Below are positions 23,125 to 36,472 of a stretch of 64,000 bases of DNA, one piece after another (within the stretch, counting starts at the first letter, position 1; every line of letters starts with the position of its first letter). Position numbers and translations under genes: made by a program. This stretch comes from Casuarina equisetifolia (Eukaryota > Streptophyta > Magnoliopsida > Fagales > Casuarinaceae): positions 11,210,129 through 11,274,128 of the forward strand of contig CM052355.1 of assembly GCA_028551475.1 (NCBI GenBank), read 5' to 3'. The notes under the pieces are model-generated. The model searched no databases and was not told the origin of the DNA. It saw nothing but the letters and a program-made list of their open reading frames with translations.

Positions 23125-23976
23125 TAATGGAGTTATGATGTTGAAGAATAGGACGGTCTTGTGAGATCTTCTCCTTGTATTGTGCTTTGTTCATTGCAGT
23201 GGGGGTTTTTCCTGAGAGGAGACCGTCCTCTTTTAGCTTTTGGAAAATTTTGGAACATTCAGAGTTCTCGTTTTGCTAGCTCTGTTTGTCTTTAGTCTTA
23301 AGATTGCAACAGGATTTAAATGTCAAGTACTTCAAAACGCAGTCTGATATCCTTCCTTCTAGAATCATTATGTCGACGCTTGCAATATCATGAAGTTGGG
23401 TAACAAATATCACCCCTCTTTAAGATCAGATCCTGTCTGAAGTTATGATTTTTAAACTGATAGGCTGCTCATTTGAAAATTACAATCAAGTAACCTGAAA
23501 TTACATGCGTCCTATTTTGAAGTTCCAAATCAGAAAGGAAATTTTGTATTGCCATTCTAACAATAGAACATTCTTAACTCAAGATTGCATAATCAGGAAG
23601 ACAGTATCCAATTTTTGACCTACTCCCAAGTATTTTGTTCACAAATCCAGGCACACATGGGAATACATAACATTTTCTATCGCTTACTCAGATTCTACGA
23701 GAAATTCTATTATACAAAACCAAACAGAGGTAGTACATAAATTCCCATCCAAAAAGAGATCCAATGATCGTACAAAACAGCATAAGAAAGACAAGCGACT
23801 TCGTATCCAGGCTCCTACTTCACAAGTCCTAGCAGTGAGAATTCGTATCCAGTCCAAGACGTTATTTAGGTGGAAAAATTTTGTATAAGACCAGCATAAT
23901 TTGCAAAAATCAGAAGCGGATCTCACACCAAACAGCTGCCAGATATAGAGATAACTCCAGGATGTGCAATAAAAGT
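23125..23976. other. Spacer between the FCF1 fragment and TROL
   Basis: The left end is probably former FCF1 3' UTR, and the right end, next to 23977, the 3' UTR of TROL. The two genes converge here. No other exon is seen. Confidence 0.5.
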
Positions 23977-26900
23977 CTAGGGCTGTGATGGTGTAGGAGA
24001 TGTTGGAGGCTTCAAATCCGGATACTGCATCAAGAAAGAAAAATAAGTAAAATGAAAGAGAGTATTTGTTCAATGCATATACTCAGGGTTAACTCAAAAG
24101 TACGACTGTTCCATGTAATAATGTCAGGAGAATTAAGTAATTTTACATTACAGCTTTGATGATGAACATATGCTTAATTCTTTCCGTTTCTTCTCTTTTT
24201 CTAGGCTTGACAATACTTGAACCGAAGGGCAGAGTTACACCCACCTTCCAACAAAGTAGTGTTGCGCGACATTCTCGCATGCTAAAGTTGGACCTTTTAT
24301 GTTCTTAAATGAGGTCTTAAGATACATTAATTTCTTTTGTTTTTGTAAATGATGCATGCATAAGAGTCACTATTAAACAATGTGTATATAAACACACTTG
24401 TATATCTTTACAAACCCTAATTGCTATCCTGATGCATACCACAATCCCAAGAAGCTAGCCAACTAATCAGTACCTTGGTCCCATACAAATGCAACAAATC
24501 CAAACATAAACACCTAACAGCCAAACCTCATTCAAACCTAAACCCAAGTTACCTTGATATGAGTAGTTCTTTTAGCAAGGAGATCTATATATATATGTAC
24601 TCAATTAACAAACTCGGATGTTAAACTTAAGACTAAGAGGTCCCATGACCTACTAGCTTATCAATGAGTTAGCAGGTGATCGATAAAGGAGATGTAGCAA
24701 AAACGGTCAAGTTGTGCTCAAACAGTAGCAAAGAAATTACGTATCACTAGTGACTAGTTCATGATCTTCAAATTCCAAGACGTAAGAGTGACACACAAAA
24801 CTCTCATAGAATTTATAGGCAGTGAAAGGGAGAATTACGTAAGGATATGGAGAAAGTGATTTTGAAACTCCATGTAGTGGTTCTGCTTTAACTTCAATGT
24901 TTGGCACTGAATTTATCTCAGGAGTTGATTGTCCAGCTGATTCTACATTTGACTGTGGAGCTGCTTCTGCTTTTTGTATGGTGTTATCAGCAGTAGCGGG
25001 CTCTGGGCTTGACTCAGCAGGTGCGGGAAGAGCCTTGCCAGTCGTAGGTGATGGTAGAAGAGCCTTTCCAATTTCCTAAATATCCGGAAATTCAAGATCA
25101 ATAGAGGATGTAAGCGTAAATACTTGGTGAAAAAGTACCCCCATTTGATTTTTCAGGCGAAGGCACAGAAAGATTTTACATGAAATTCCTATACCTTTAT
25201 TTCATCAACAAGCTCTTTAGGGGCAACTTTTGTATTCAAGAACTCATCAACTTGTTGAAGAGTTTCCTTCCGAGCCTGTTATGGAAACAAGTTAGCTTAG
25301 ATTCGAACTAGAAGAACCAAATAGTGCTTCTATTACAAAAGCTCAATCTAAATTTTCAATATAGCCACAATCTGTCACAGATAAAGCAACAGACATGGAA
25401 GATGAGCGAGCCATAAAAATTGAAATACAACAAACGCTTGCTTCCACCCCTAGGAGACATACGTAATCTCAAACAATATAACATTATAATTTGAAGTAAC
25501 CTATAAAACGCACGCCAAAGAATCATGCTGACCATCAACACCCGATAAGTGCTACTAGGGAAAAATTACGCAATTCGCAGCTACAAGGATCTTCAATAGA
25601 ACTTTAAGATAAAATCAGAGTACAGAAAGTATTGGAACTCACCTCAGCAAATAGGAATTTCTTACTCACTAACTGCACTAGGGCAGCAGAGCCTAGTACT
25701 TGGAGTATTGTTTCTATCTGAAAAGATGGGAGGAAAACAATAGAATGCAATCTCGCATCACAAGAATCATTCCAAGTAGAAAATCAAATCAAATAAAAAA
25801 GAAAATGGAAATCCAGAGAAACCAGCAACAGAGCATTATCAGCCAACCTCTGAGAAAGCCAATAAACCTAATCCAGCGGCTGCAGCAACCCCAAAGGTAA
25901 CAGACAAGGCACCTGAACCCTCCTGCAAATTAATCACCACTGTGAACCTTATGCTGCTCAATTAGAAACCATGAAGAAAGGCCATGACATTTCACATGGA
26001 AGAGATGCCAAGGGAATACACGCTGGCCCCATCAAACCAGCATCTTCATTTTGCTTCGGTTAATCTGATAACTTTACAATGATAACAAAATGGTTTTAAT
26101 ATATGTATCACACGATATATCTTTTGGAAATTATCTACCATCTAGTTACTAAAGAAAAGATTTGTTCGAGACCAAGTGAAAATACCATTCTCATCCTTAA
26201 GAAGAACTTTATTCTTGCAACATCAGAAAGAAAGGAAACTTATCAGAAGTATAACATTTCGTATAGCTACTGAAAAAAAAAAGAAAGAAATTGTTTTATA
26301 TTCTTTTTAAGCTTTCTAGTAAACTGAGTTGCACGCTTATAAATTTAAAGCTCTTCCCAAAATGCCTTGAAACAACCAAGAACGGTCAGTCAAAGTTTGA
26401 AAAATGATAAATTCATATCTAAAAAGGAGTGTCAAAATTAAGGATGATATGGAAAGTTACAGTTTGTGTTATTGTTATTATTACTATTAGTTTTCATCTA
26501 TTTCAGTCATTTGTTGAGGGACGAAAGAGTTATAGTTTATTTGAGCAAAGGATTGAAGGTTCTAAAGCAAGCATGAAACTCACTGTTCACGCTCCTGTGA
26601 CAGAAAAATATTGACATTTAGTAGAGTTATTGGACATATCATCTCCGCACAATATCCCCCCTAATTTCATCTAAGACTCTATATGTGTAAGGTTTTCTAC
26701 AATTTCCAAAATCTAATCTAGGATTATAAGGTCAACTACAATAAAAGGTCAAAATAAGAAAGGGTAACAACCAAATAGGGAAAAAAAAAAAAAAAAAAGC
26801 TACTAGAGATATACAACTAATGGGCATTCAACTAGTTTTCCTTTACACAACAAAAACCCATTAATATGTGCAACAAATGACAAATGATTAGAAACATACT

Positions 26901-29080
26901 CCAACTGCGCCACCAATTGTATCTGTCAAACTGCTAAGATCAAGGCTCAAGGCTTTTCTTGGTGGAACCCAAGGAAGACGACTATTCTGCAAATTTAGAA
27001 CTGATGTCAAAATTTTCAAATGACAATGTGTCTTATATACATCGTCAAAGTGTAAATCTCAAGAAAAAGGGGAAAACCTTCCATCCTCGGGGTCCTTCTA
27101 CACCATCTTTTATTGCATATGCAGCTTTGAATCCATTTACAGTGACCAACTCCGCAACCAGTTCAGAATTTCCATCAAATCTGGCTTCATCACGAATTCA
27201 GCAACATCAGCTCCTTACGTTAGCACTTGGAATAACAAGGGGGAAGTCATACATTATCTAGTTTGCCAGACAATCATAAAGCCTGAGACCATGAAAGAGA
27301 GCAAAACAGAGTTTTTGGATCTGAAATATAGTGTTTAACAAACTTATATCAGCTGCCCAACATGGTCAACAAGTAATCATGATGACCTCAGATATCAGCA
27401 ATCATTCAAGATGAAAAAATATTTCTGAACGTACAAGAAATGGGATCAATATCGCATTTATGTATGTTTAACACCATTTCTCGTTTAATTTTCTTTTAAT
27501 AAGTCCTTACTGCTTCTGTAAACACTCCCTATCCAGGCAGGAGAACAAAGCTGATAACCATTATGTGTTTAGAACAATTTGGCATCCCCACTTGAGAGGG
27601 TTTTGGAATATCCGTAAGCATGAAAATCTAAGGTACTTGTTGAACCTATTGACTTAATGCACGATTTGGTATAGGAAAATAATTACTCGACCATAGTGTT
27701 TAAAACTGTACCAGACTGATTTTTGATGTAATTAAAGTACGTTGACAATTTCTAAGAAAAATTATAGGTACCTTGAGGACCAATGACCATTAAATGAAAA
27801 CATTAGATACACGCATGAACTTGCATCCCAAGTAACCATCAATTGACAATGATATAGCCCAAGAGATACAACCCACTTTATATAAGGGCAACTGTTGACG
27901 CCCCCCCTTGTGGTGATTGATTATGATATGGGCTTACATGCATATCTAAAGATCCCTATGGCTAATGACATGGACTGTTTTGGACAAATAGCTTATTCTA
28001 TGATTTTAAAAATTCTTTGGATATTCATAAATCAGTCAAGTAGAATTGAAAATACCTTAACTATGTAAGTAATTATTCTTTAATTCAGAATAACAAAACT
28101 CTTCACAGTATTTGCATAATAAGTTGGTTTCAATTGAGTGCTAAATATGGTTCCCTCAATACTTCAGAATCAAAGGGCCAAAATCCACGATTTTGAACCA
28201 TGACTGTAAATAATCCTAAATTGAATGATAAAGAATGCTAAATTTTAGAAAGAAAAATCTAAAAGGCTGCATGAGAATAAATAAATAAATAAACAAAAGA
28301 CTGCATGTATAACTTTTCCGGGTCAAGTCTTTTATCTTTCTCTTTGTTTTTGAAATGAATTGGGAAAATAATATCTGAAGATAACTTATAACAGAAGATG
28401 AGGGAAGAAGAACAAGAATAGGCTTTAGGTTCTTACTTGTCTAAGATGAACAATGTAGTATTTTCTGGTTCCTTGAACTTTAAAGAAAGCTTCTTCAAAA
28501 ACCCCTGCTTGTCTTCGCCCCTGTAAACAATTGACACTGGTTTCTTCCCCAAATCGCGGATATCTGGGCTACCGACTTCTCTGAATTCGACTGGCGCTCT
28601 TATATCAAGTAACTGAGCATTGGCATCATCACCTAACTTTGCATAAGCATTTTTGGCGGACTCAGTACCCCATGGTTTAGGCTTCGTCAAAATCTGAGAT
28701 AATGCCAATGGAACCGCCAGAAGCGCAGCGCCACCTGCAACAACAGCAGGATTCTCTGTTGCAAAGTTTAGAGCATTATCAAGAAGCCCACTTGAATCAA
28801 CATCCCCAGCTGTGGAGGAATTCACAGACTGTTGAAGTGCTTCCTCGTAGGTCAAAGCTCTAGCAAGCCCAGCACTAAGAACTGAAGATAAAAGGACTAG
28901 ACCCCCTTTAAAACCACTTGATAAACTTTCGTGTAACTTTGACGGAATGGCGTTGGAGGTAGCAGAGTTTGAGAACCTAAGAGGAGAGGTGGAAGGGAGT
29001 GATGGTACTTTTCTGTGTTCTTTTTTCCTGTCAGAAAGAACGGACAAAGGAGTCAAGCTAGCTGCATTGAGGCCCTCCAT
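23977..29080 (-). CDS. TROL: TROL, thylakoid rhodanese-like protein (FNR anchor), eight exons
   Basis: TROL (Arabidopsis STR4, At4g01050) is a thylakoid and inner-envelope protein that tethers ferredoxin-NADP reductase. Exons, 5' to 3' on the minus strand, are 29080-28437, 27180-27078, 26986-26900, 25922-25848, 25717-25643, 25275-25195, 25075-24839 and 24024-23977. They give 449 aa, close to the 466 aa of Arabidopsis. Residues 1-70 are a Ser-rich transit peptide, hydrophobic stretches lie near 60-76 and 112-131, and the rhodanese-like domain near 137-250 includes [19 protein letters not shown]. At the active-site position it reads DKFDGNSE, with Asp in place of the catalytic Cys, as known for TROL, so it should lack sulfurtransferase activity. 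Two further hydrophobic stretches follow (near 275-305 and 305-325), then a Pro/Ala-rich linker. The last exon encodes the FNR-binding end [15 protein letters not shown]. All junctions are frame-consistent. Confidence 0.96.
24585..24685 (-). mobile_element. tRNA-derived SINE in the last TROL intron
   Basis: This copy belongs to the same family as those at 12905 and 52307. Read on the minus strand, a box-A-like CTAACTCATTGATAAG precedes a box-B-like GTCTTAAGTTTAACATCC, with an AT-rich tail. It is bounded by a perfect 8-base target duplication AAGGAGAT at 24577-24584 and 24686-24693. It lies in the intron between TROL exons 7 and 8, in the sense orientation. Confidence 0.75.
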
Positions 29081-30160
29081 GGCATATTCTGTCTCGGACT
29101 TTCTGGGGCTCTCAAAGTGACAACGGAGAAGATTGAACCAGCATCAAGGAATGATTTGGGTTCTTCCAAGGATGACTGGGTGGAGAGTGAACGAAGGACG
29201 ACAAAGCCTTAGCTTCAGCGGGTGCAATTTGGCTGGCTGCATTTTGAGTGGATGGAGGTGCTGACATGGAATGAGGATGAGCTTCCTTCCATTGAAAATA
29301 TGACGCGTGGCAAGTGAGGATGAGAGTTGTTGATCATGGAGGCTGGTGGTGGTTTGATGAATTTTGCTTTGCGTCAGATTGTGTGGCTAAGAAACATCCT
29401 GAAGAAGTTTTTAGAAACTGAAGGCGATGAGCAACACTGTTCAGTACAGTCCGTAGTACACGCTGCAGTACCGTCGCTCCAGAACAGGGTTGCCGGAGAC
29501 AACGTTAACCGGTGGATTGGCGTTAGACGTAAACGGGACGGTGAAAGAATTTGCACGTCCGAGAAGCTTCATGTGGATAAGGTTGTTCTCAGTTTCACCA
29601 CGTGCTCCTTAGTATTTTGATTTGGTATCGTGGGCTCTGTTAGTGCAAACTCAGTCATTTTGAAGTTTGGTTTTCCTTTATAGAGAATTAAACTTGAATA
29701 CGAATTTAGACTCCTTTATTTATAAATTTACTCTTCTTCTAATAAAATTTATTAATTATTTCATGTCATATTTTTATTTTTATTTTTATTTTTATTTCTA
29801 TTTCTATATGGATTCATGTCAATATATATATTAATTATCATATATTAAACATCTTATTTGAAGTTGAAGCGTTAAGATAAATAAAGTAATGTCCTATAAG
29901 TAAGTACCTTGTTTTTTGAGAAAAAGAAAAAAGAAAGTAATATAAGTTACATATTACGAGAATAAAGTTAATAGCGACTAATTTGTATATATACAGAATA
30001 AAATTTAATTTTTTAAAGTAGAATAATAACATTTTAATCATGAATAAGTAAGTAATCGATTATATAATTTTCTAAAAAAAATAGCAATCATGATGCTTAA
30101 TATATATAAGAAGCAAATAAGATAATAGAGAACTAAAAATAAGTTTTGATCCATTTTAAA

Positions 30161-30199
<39 letters not shown>

Positions 30200-30755
30200 T
30201 TAACATGGTGATCAGATTGAATAAATCAAAACTAAATTAAATGAATCAAATTTAGACATTCAATACTTGACACAGCCAAGAATAACTCTAATATTGACTA
30301 TCAACTGATAGTTTTTTGGTGTATTGCATTTTTCTTGATCCTCGGTTTCTCTATGGATGAAATTTCCACGGCTAGAGAGATTTAAAAAGAATTATCTACC
30401 ATATTAAGTTGATAGAAGTTGACTAAAAACCAAAAACTATTAGTTTGTAAGTTAATTACGTTTCACGCACTGGAAGTACGGAGATAAGGGGCGCACTTTC
30501 AAATTTAATAGTGAGATTATAATTTGGTTCGTGACACAGAACAAACTACGTTAGCTTAGAAACAAAAGCAGCTGCACTATCTAAAGAAATATAGTCTTTG
30601 GCTTAAAAAGCAGCTGCTATAGCATCAAATATCAACTGATTAATCTTACAAGAACGCCTTTAATTAATTCTGCAGAGACCAAAACCTTTCTTTTTAAACA
30701 GTTTGGACAGACCGGAAGTGCTTTCTGTGTATAAACAAGTGCATATGTATCCTGG
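29081..30755. other. TROL upstream region and spacer to the GH18-like gene
   Basis: The left part should hold the TROL 5' UTR and promoter. The right part is AT-rich with a T-rich (TTTTTA)n tract near 29765-29800 and a (TA)n run at 30164-30191. No supported exon. An open frame at 29327-29620 shows no family resemblance. Confidence 0.5.
30164..30191. repeat. (AT)n microsatellite
   Basis: About 14 AT dinucleotides in a row, continuing into TTTATATATT, in the spacer between TROL and the GH18-like gene. Confidence 0.9.
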
Positions 30756-33700
30756 TTAAAGAAGATCAAAAAAGTAGTCCAGACCTTGCCCGATTTCCCA
30801 GATTGAGATACCACATCCCCGACTACGAGCTTCCTCGAGCCGCTGAGATATCGACAACAGTGACGGATAGAAAACTGCATGCTTAATATTGTTATCATCG
30901 GAGTAGAAGAAGAAATGCTCAGCACTATTCTTCTCCCACTGCAGGACGGGCCTGTGCTTCTCCAACAAGGAGAGGTAATCCCTTCCGGTAATAGCTCCAC
31001 CACCCGAACCTGCACTTTCATTTAACATGTCAAGACATGAAGAACCCTCTTATTTTGCAAAGGAGAGACTTTTAAAGAATTCATCCGTCCTTAAAGTTAT
31101 CCATCAACATTAGATAGGAAAACAACCATGCTTAGAGTCAACTCTTGCCAGTGGCACAGTCTACAATATTTAGAGGGGATGGAATGCAAAGACCTAAAGG
31201 ATCAGAAGTTTCCTCTGTATACCCCAAAGAGATGATGACTTGCGTTAAGGAAAGAGTCAATGCCATGTATTGTCTCATGTTTAACCCATGAACACTGTTG
31301 ACTTCAAATATCAAGAAGTACCAGAGTAAAGGTTACATTAAGGATGCTAGTATTTCTAGGATTATTCTTTTAGTTCTAAGTTGGAGAAAGGACTTTGCCT
31401 TGGTTTCTCTTCCCACTAAAGCGTTCTGGGTATTGCTTCCACGACCATGGTACAGACTTTTCCTTCACATCGTTTTTTGCGTTTTTTGTAGACTTACCAA
31501 GATGAGACACTCAAATATTGGGACGAGCAATCCCGACACCGATACTTTTTATGCATAAATTGAGTTCCAGAAGTAGAGATGTTTCTGTTCTCCCGATTTT
31601 TGGAACCCTCTCCAATCCTAGGATAAAGACGAATAGGATGCCAGTGCAAGTCCACAAAATATTAGGCATTAAAACTAGCACATGACACTGATAGGGTGTC
31701 AGTGCAAGTCCAATACTGGTGTCTCCGAAATCATAGTCACAAATCAAATCATGTTTGCTCCACACCATATTTTAGTTTCTGAAGTTAATAGAAATAAGAA
31801 GGAATTACTGTCAAAAGATAGCTTCTCTAACACCATCACGTAAGCACATTGAAAGTAAGAATGAAAGAAAGCAAGCAAGAATACCTCCTTCTAGGACGAA
31901 ATCATTTCCATAAAAATTGATTCCGAGATAGATCTTGTGGGCTGGGCTCCTAGCAGTATTGCTGGGCGTACCAAGAAGCAGCTGCAAGGTGGCATGAATC
32001 CACTTCAGAGGTGCATTGGGACCAGGATGTTGAGGACCTGAGAAGTCATAGGTCATTAATGAGAATCCATCTACAGCATCACTTAAGCTCTGAAGATCTT
32101 CTGGTCCAAAATCATGCTTTTGGAGCTTCTCTGAACGTGGTGGACCTAAAACATAAACCAACTGCAACCGTTGTTTATCATTCCTTGCTGAGCTCACAGA
32201 ATGCAGCGCATAGCCAAGTTGTTTTATAAACTGTAATGCCTAGGCTCAAAGAACCAAAAGGATCATCAGCAACAAACAAGAAGTAAATGATTGCTCTTCT
32301 AGAAAACATTATTTCCGAACTTCACAAACTGATATAGGTAGTTTGAGCAATTCCAAAGTACATGAAAGAAATGAAATCCGAATCTCCTTGTAAAGCAGGA
32401 AATTGACACTCAAAGAATTCCAAACAAGAGAAACTTTTTCAATCTATCCTTTTGTTTTCGCGACCATAAATGTGCTTATAATTCACATGTTATGCTTTTG
32501 TATCTTCAAGTCACAAAAGATGCCAATAATTAAAAAAGATAAAAACAAGATCAAAAGCTCGGTCTCATATATTCAATCGGAGGTCTAAATAATTGGTATA
32601 ACAAAAACAGATACACTAAAATCTCTTTGCCAAAACTGAATTCCTTCATACAAAAATAACTAAAACAAAATGAGGAGACAAACCAAAAAAATGCAACAGC
32701 AAACTTTTAAAGCAATGTGTTTTCCTAATTGTCAACTGGATACTTTAACATAGAAATCCCAAATAACTAAAGAAAAAAAGAGAACCTGAGTAATTGAGAA
32801 GTACCAATCTACAAACTATTTTTAAGTGAAACCCAACAGAATGGCATAATAACGTAAACCAAATAACATAGTAACATAATAGTATTCACCACAAAAGAAA
32901 AACTACAGTATAACAAGCGTAAAAGTTCAATATTTACCAAAGTCCGCATGCCTGGATCATACAAAATACCGTAAGCTGCCCATCTTGACCAAGACTCTAG
33001 CACAATACCATCATATCCCATCTCCCTAATCATAAAGAAGACTCACAAAATCAAGACCAAAAATAGAAATGCATTTAGATCTTTAAAATAAACAGCAAAG
33101 AAAAGAAGAAAGATCCCATATCTATAATAGGCACAACCAACAGAAATCACTGAATACTTTTACCACTCTTCCAGAACAAGACAATCATAGTGATACACCC
33201 TCTATATGGAATCAGAATGAGGATATTAATGCTCATTACGGATACCAAAAAATGGCTATGGACACACTATAAAGCATTGAAATTGCAAGAGGAATCTCCC
33301 CTTTTTTATTTTTGAGAATTATCTCACTAGAAGGACACTATGAGAATTGACGAAGGTCTTCAAGAGAGACCCAATGACAAAACACAAACAAAAGAAAGGG
33401 CAAATAAATATTAAGAAAAGAACTCAAATCAAGCATCACATCTGGTGTTAATGAAGTCTAGCAATGTTATACTCTAGAGGGATATGAGCCCATCATCCAC
33501 GCTGAAATTGAGACAAATCTTTTTTGTCAATCAAAAGAATCTCCTCACCAACAAACATGTGTCTATTGTTTCCATCCATAGACACGAAAGTAAGCATAAA
33601 AGCATCTCTCCAAAATGAGAAATTCTCATGTTTCTTTGATGACCAATTCAGCTAAATAGCACCCATAAACAGACGCAGTTAAAAGGGAATTTAATTTTCT

Positions 33701-36472
33701 AGATTTTGTTTATTATTTTCAGCTGTAGCTATATTAGAGTCTCTATTGATAAGTCTAATGTGTTGAGTCAGGCCAGAAGATGAATAAAAAGGCACATGCA
33801 TATACTGGAGTTTGGCACTTTGAATACAACCTACTATCAGGAGTTTGCTTTGATTTAGACACAGCTTCTTAGAGACCAACCCAAATTGTGCCCCCAAACC
33901 CCAACCCCCCCACCTTAACCCCCACAAACCCCAAAAAAAAAGGGAAGAAGGGAAAAACAAAGAGAAAGAAAGAACAAAGACCACCTTTTTCTTATTCTTC
34001 TATAAAGAAAGTCCTCAACTTAAGTTCTTCAAATGTATATTTTAAATGCATGAATTGACTCAAGTGAAAAGAAGAAGAAGAAGAAGAAGAAGAATAGGGG
34101 ACATTTTTCAAAATCCCCTTTTTCCTTCATTTGAATTTGTAGAATTAACTTCTTGAAAAATATCTTATTGATTTCATTTTCTGCCCCATGCTAGAAAAAG
34201 AAAAAGGACAAAAAAGGAAAAGAGAAGAAAAGAAAAGACCAAAACTAGAGTGGATTTAGTTTAATAGTTCTGAACCGAATCTAATGCCACTGTAGTACAG
34301 AATTCATCCCGTTCTCCTGGGACCAAGTAATTATTTATACAGTGGAAATATACACCTTATAAGTATAAAGCCGAATCTGAGATCTAAACAGTGAGCTATT
34401 TCAATTCAAGCAAATTAATAAGAACCTAAGCATGCCTGCTTTTAGGAGATGCAGTGAATGATTTAAGTTCTTTTAAGGCACTGAATGTAAGATTGATGGC
34501 TTACTTGCACTCTGTTACTATCAGGTCAATAGCTTTGTTCCTTTGCTTCTTCTTTGTAAGAAATTCAACAGGAAGTGCTTCCAGAACAACTCTGGGTAAC
34601 AACTGTATATACAAAGAATATATCACCACAAAGGTTAAATGAGCTGTCCAGGTTGTAAAAAGATCACCATCAAATACGGGTCAATTGGTTTAGATATGGG
34701 CTATGTTACTTTTAAGTAGATCAAACAACTTCAATCTTTTGCATGGTTTAACATCTTTAAAGAAGTTCCTCCCATCTTCTCAACAAATTTCATCAAATTC
34801 AATTATTTTTTTGACGCTAGTGCAGTCGAATGAATAGCCTTTTGAACAGAATCATATGGAACTAAAAGGAATATCTGAACATTTTTTTTCACAATTGTAA
34901 CTTAGAGGCCACTGAGTGGGTGTCCAACCCACACCACCCTCCACCTTGTCCTTATAGATCGAAAACATGCTATTCAGTCTAAACCTCATTGGCAAGGCAC
35001 ATGCAAACATCCATGTGGCACTAAATTAGCAGTTGCCAATCGCCTGAAGAAGGAACAGGCAACAAAGTTAATTTCTTTAACATACCCATGCATCTCCTGA
35101 CCTTCTAAGCTCTGAAATCCATCCTACATCAGCATTATGTCTCCCCTCAAGAATTAAACTGCTTCCTTGGCTGGCAACAAAAAGAAAGATCAGAATTCAC
35201 ACAACACATGCAATAGAATAAGCAGATCTTTTATCAAGTCTAAAGAACGTAAATCTCAGACATCCAAAATAGAAAAGTAAAAGGAAAAACAAAAAGCAAT
35301 TTTATATACACTGTTGATTTTATTCAGATGACAATTCTAACAGCTACAAATTTACAATTCCTGAAACCTCAATAAGTCACTTTTTAAAAACTCCGTTTTC
35401 ATGCTCTCTTTTGTTTTGACCAACACAGGGGTTCTGACTAAGAATGGGACAAAGAAGTCATATTCTCCACAACTCAGTTTCACCACTTACTGAAAAATTG
35501 AAGATTTGGGAGCTTACCTCTTCAGATCATACCAGACAGGTGATAGATGCGTAAACTTGGAATTAAACCTTTTTGCCAACTCATAGCCTCTGGAGTTCCT
35601 GCCCAGTTCCCAACAACAATTTCAAATTCGTGCCACATTTAAACAAAAATTACCAGACATCTTTTCCTTGTTTCGCAATCCAAATAATTCTAGTGTCCAA
35701 ACCAATGGAAAAATTCCGACAATGATAGTAACGATTTTGCTCCAATCAAAACTGTCGAAGAATATCCTATTAACTTTACACCATACAGATCCCAATTTTG
35801 AACATGAAAAAAACAGAGTTGTAAGAAATACCACGGTGTAATGTAGGCCAGTATAGGATACGTATAATGCCGATGAGAAGTATTTTCCGAGACCTTTGAA
35901 TTCTCCTGAATTTCTCACAACATTAAAAGAAAATCTAAAGAATCTAAGCAGAATGTTATCGCCTGTTTGATTGCTGAGGAACAACTAGGAAAATTGGAAT
36001 TCAAAACCAATTCACTCTGTATAACAACGCCACAAAAAAACATTTAGAAAGTAAAAATCCCATCATTGTCCCACATTTCTCAGTGATCAAACAGACGTAG
36101 ACTATGAAAATGAGAAGAGGCCAAAATCAGTGAAACAATTCTTAGCAACCAAACAGACTAATGTAGATTCAAAACCAGGCTAGTCTTTGGTACTGTACTT
36201 ACGAAGAGGATTTCTTCATAATCTATGTCGGCTTTGACAAGTCCTCGTTGAAATACGTAGGAGTCAGTCCTGTTCGTAGATGGAGCGTCCTTTGCACGGA
36301 ACACGAGCACAGAAATAGCGGAAGATAGGATAAAAAAGAGGACGAACATGAGGAGAAACCGGCGATCCGATGAGGCCGAGTGGCCGAGCTGGTCTTGCTG
36401 AGTGGACGATTCGACCGGGTCCTTCTCACGAGTCGAACTCGGTGCGACTCGGCGATCTCGCTTCTTCGCCAT
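30756..36472 (-). CDS. Chitinase-domain-containing protein 1-like (GH18 family), eight exons
   Basis: This matches plant homologues of CHID1 (stabilin-1-interacting chitinase-like protein), Arabidopsis At4g01040. Exons, 5' to 3' on the minus strand, are 36472-36203, 35905-35832, 35598-35518, 35170-35086, 34602-34505, 33025-32938, 32239-31885 and 31009-30756, giving 434 aa with all phases agreeing. Residues 39-58 form one hydrophobic segment after a basic N-terminus, so a signal anchor in the secretory pathway is likely. The GH18 barrel follows: YPILAYITPWNSRGYELAKR, FTHLSPVWYDLK, then YDGIVLESWSRWAAYG, DGFSLMTYDFS, LGINFYGNDF, and the end SIWEIGQGLDYFFDLL. The GH18 catalytic motif DxxDxDxE is reduced to DGIVLE, keeping the Glu but not the inner Asp residues, as in CHID1 proteins. 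Saccharide binding is therefore more likely than strong chitinase activity. Confidence 0.94.
34071..34094. repeat. (GAA)8 microsatellite in an intron
   Basis: Eight GAA triplets lie within the intron between exons 5 and 6 of the GH18-like gene. The sequence around them is purine-rich. Confidence 0.9.

Noticed and set aside
28433-29080. 215-codon frame as a complete single-exon gene
   Set aside because: It is TROL exon 1 running into intron 1. The rhodanese-like domain continues in the next exon.
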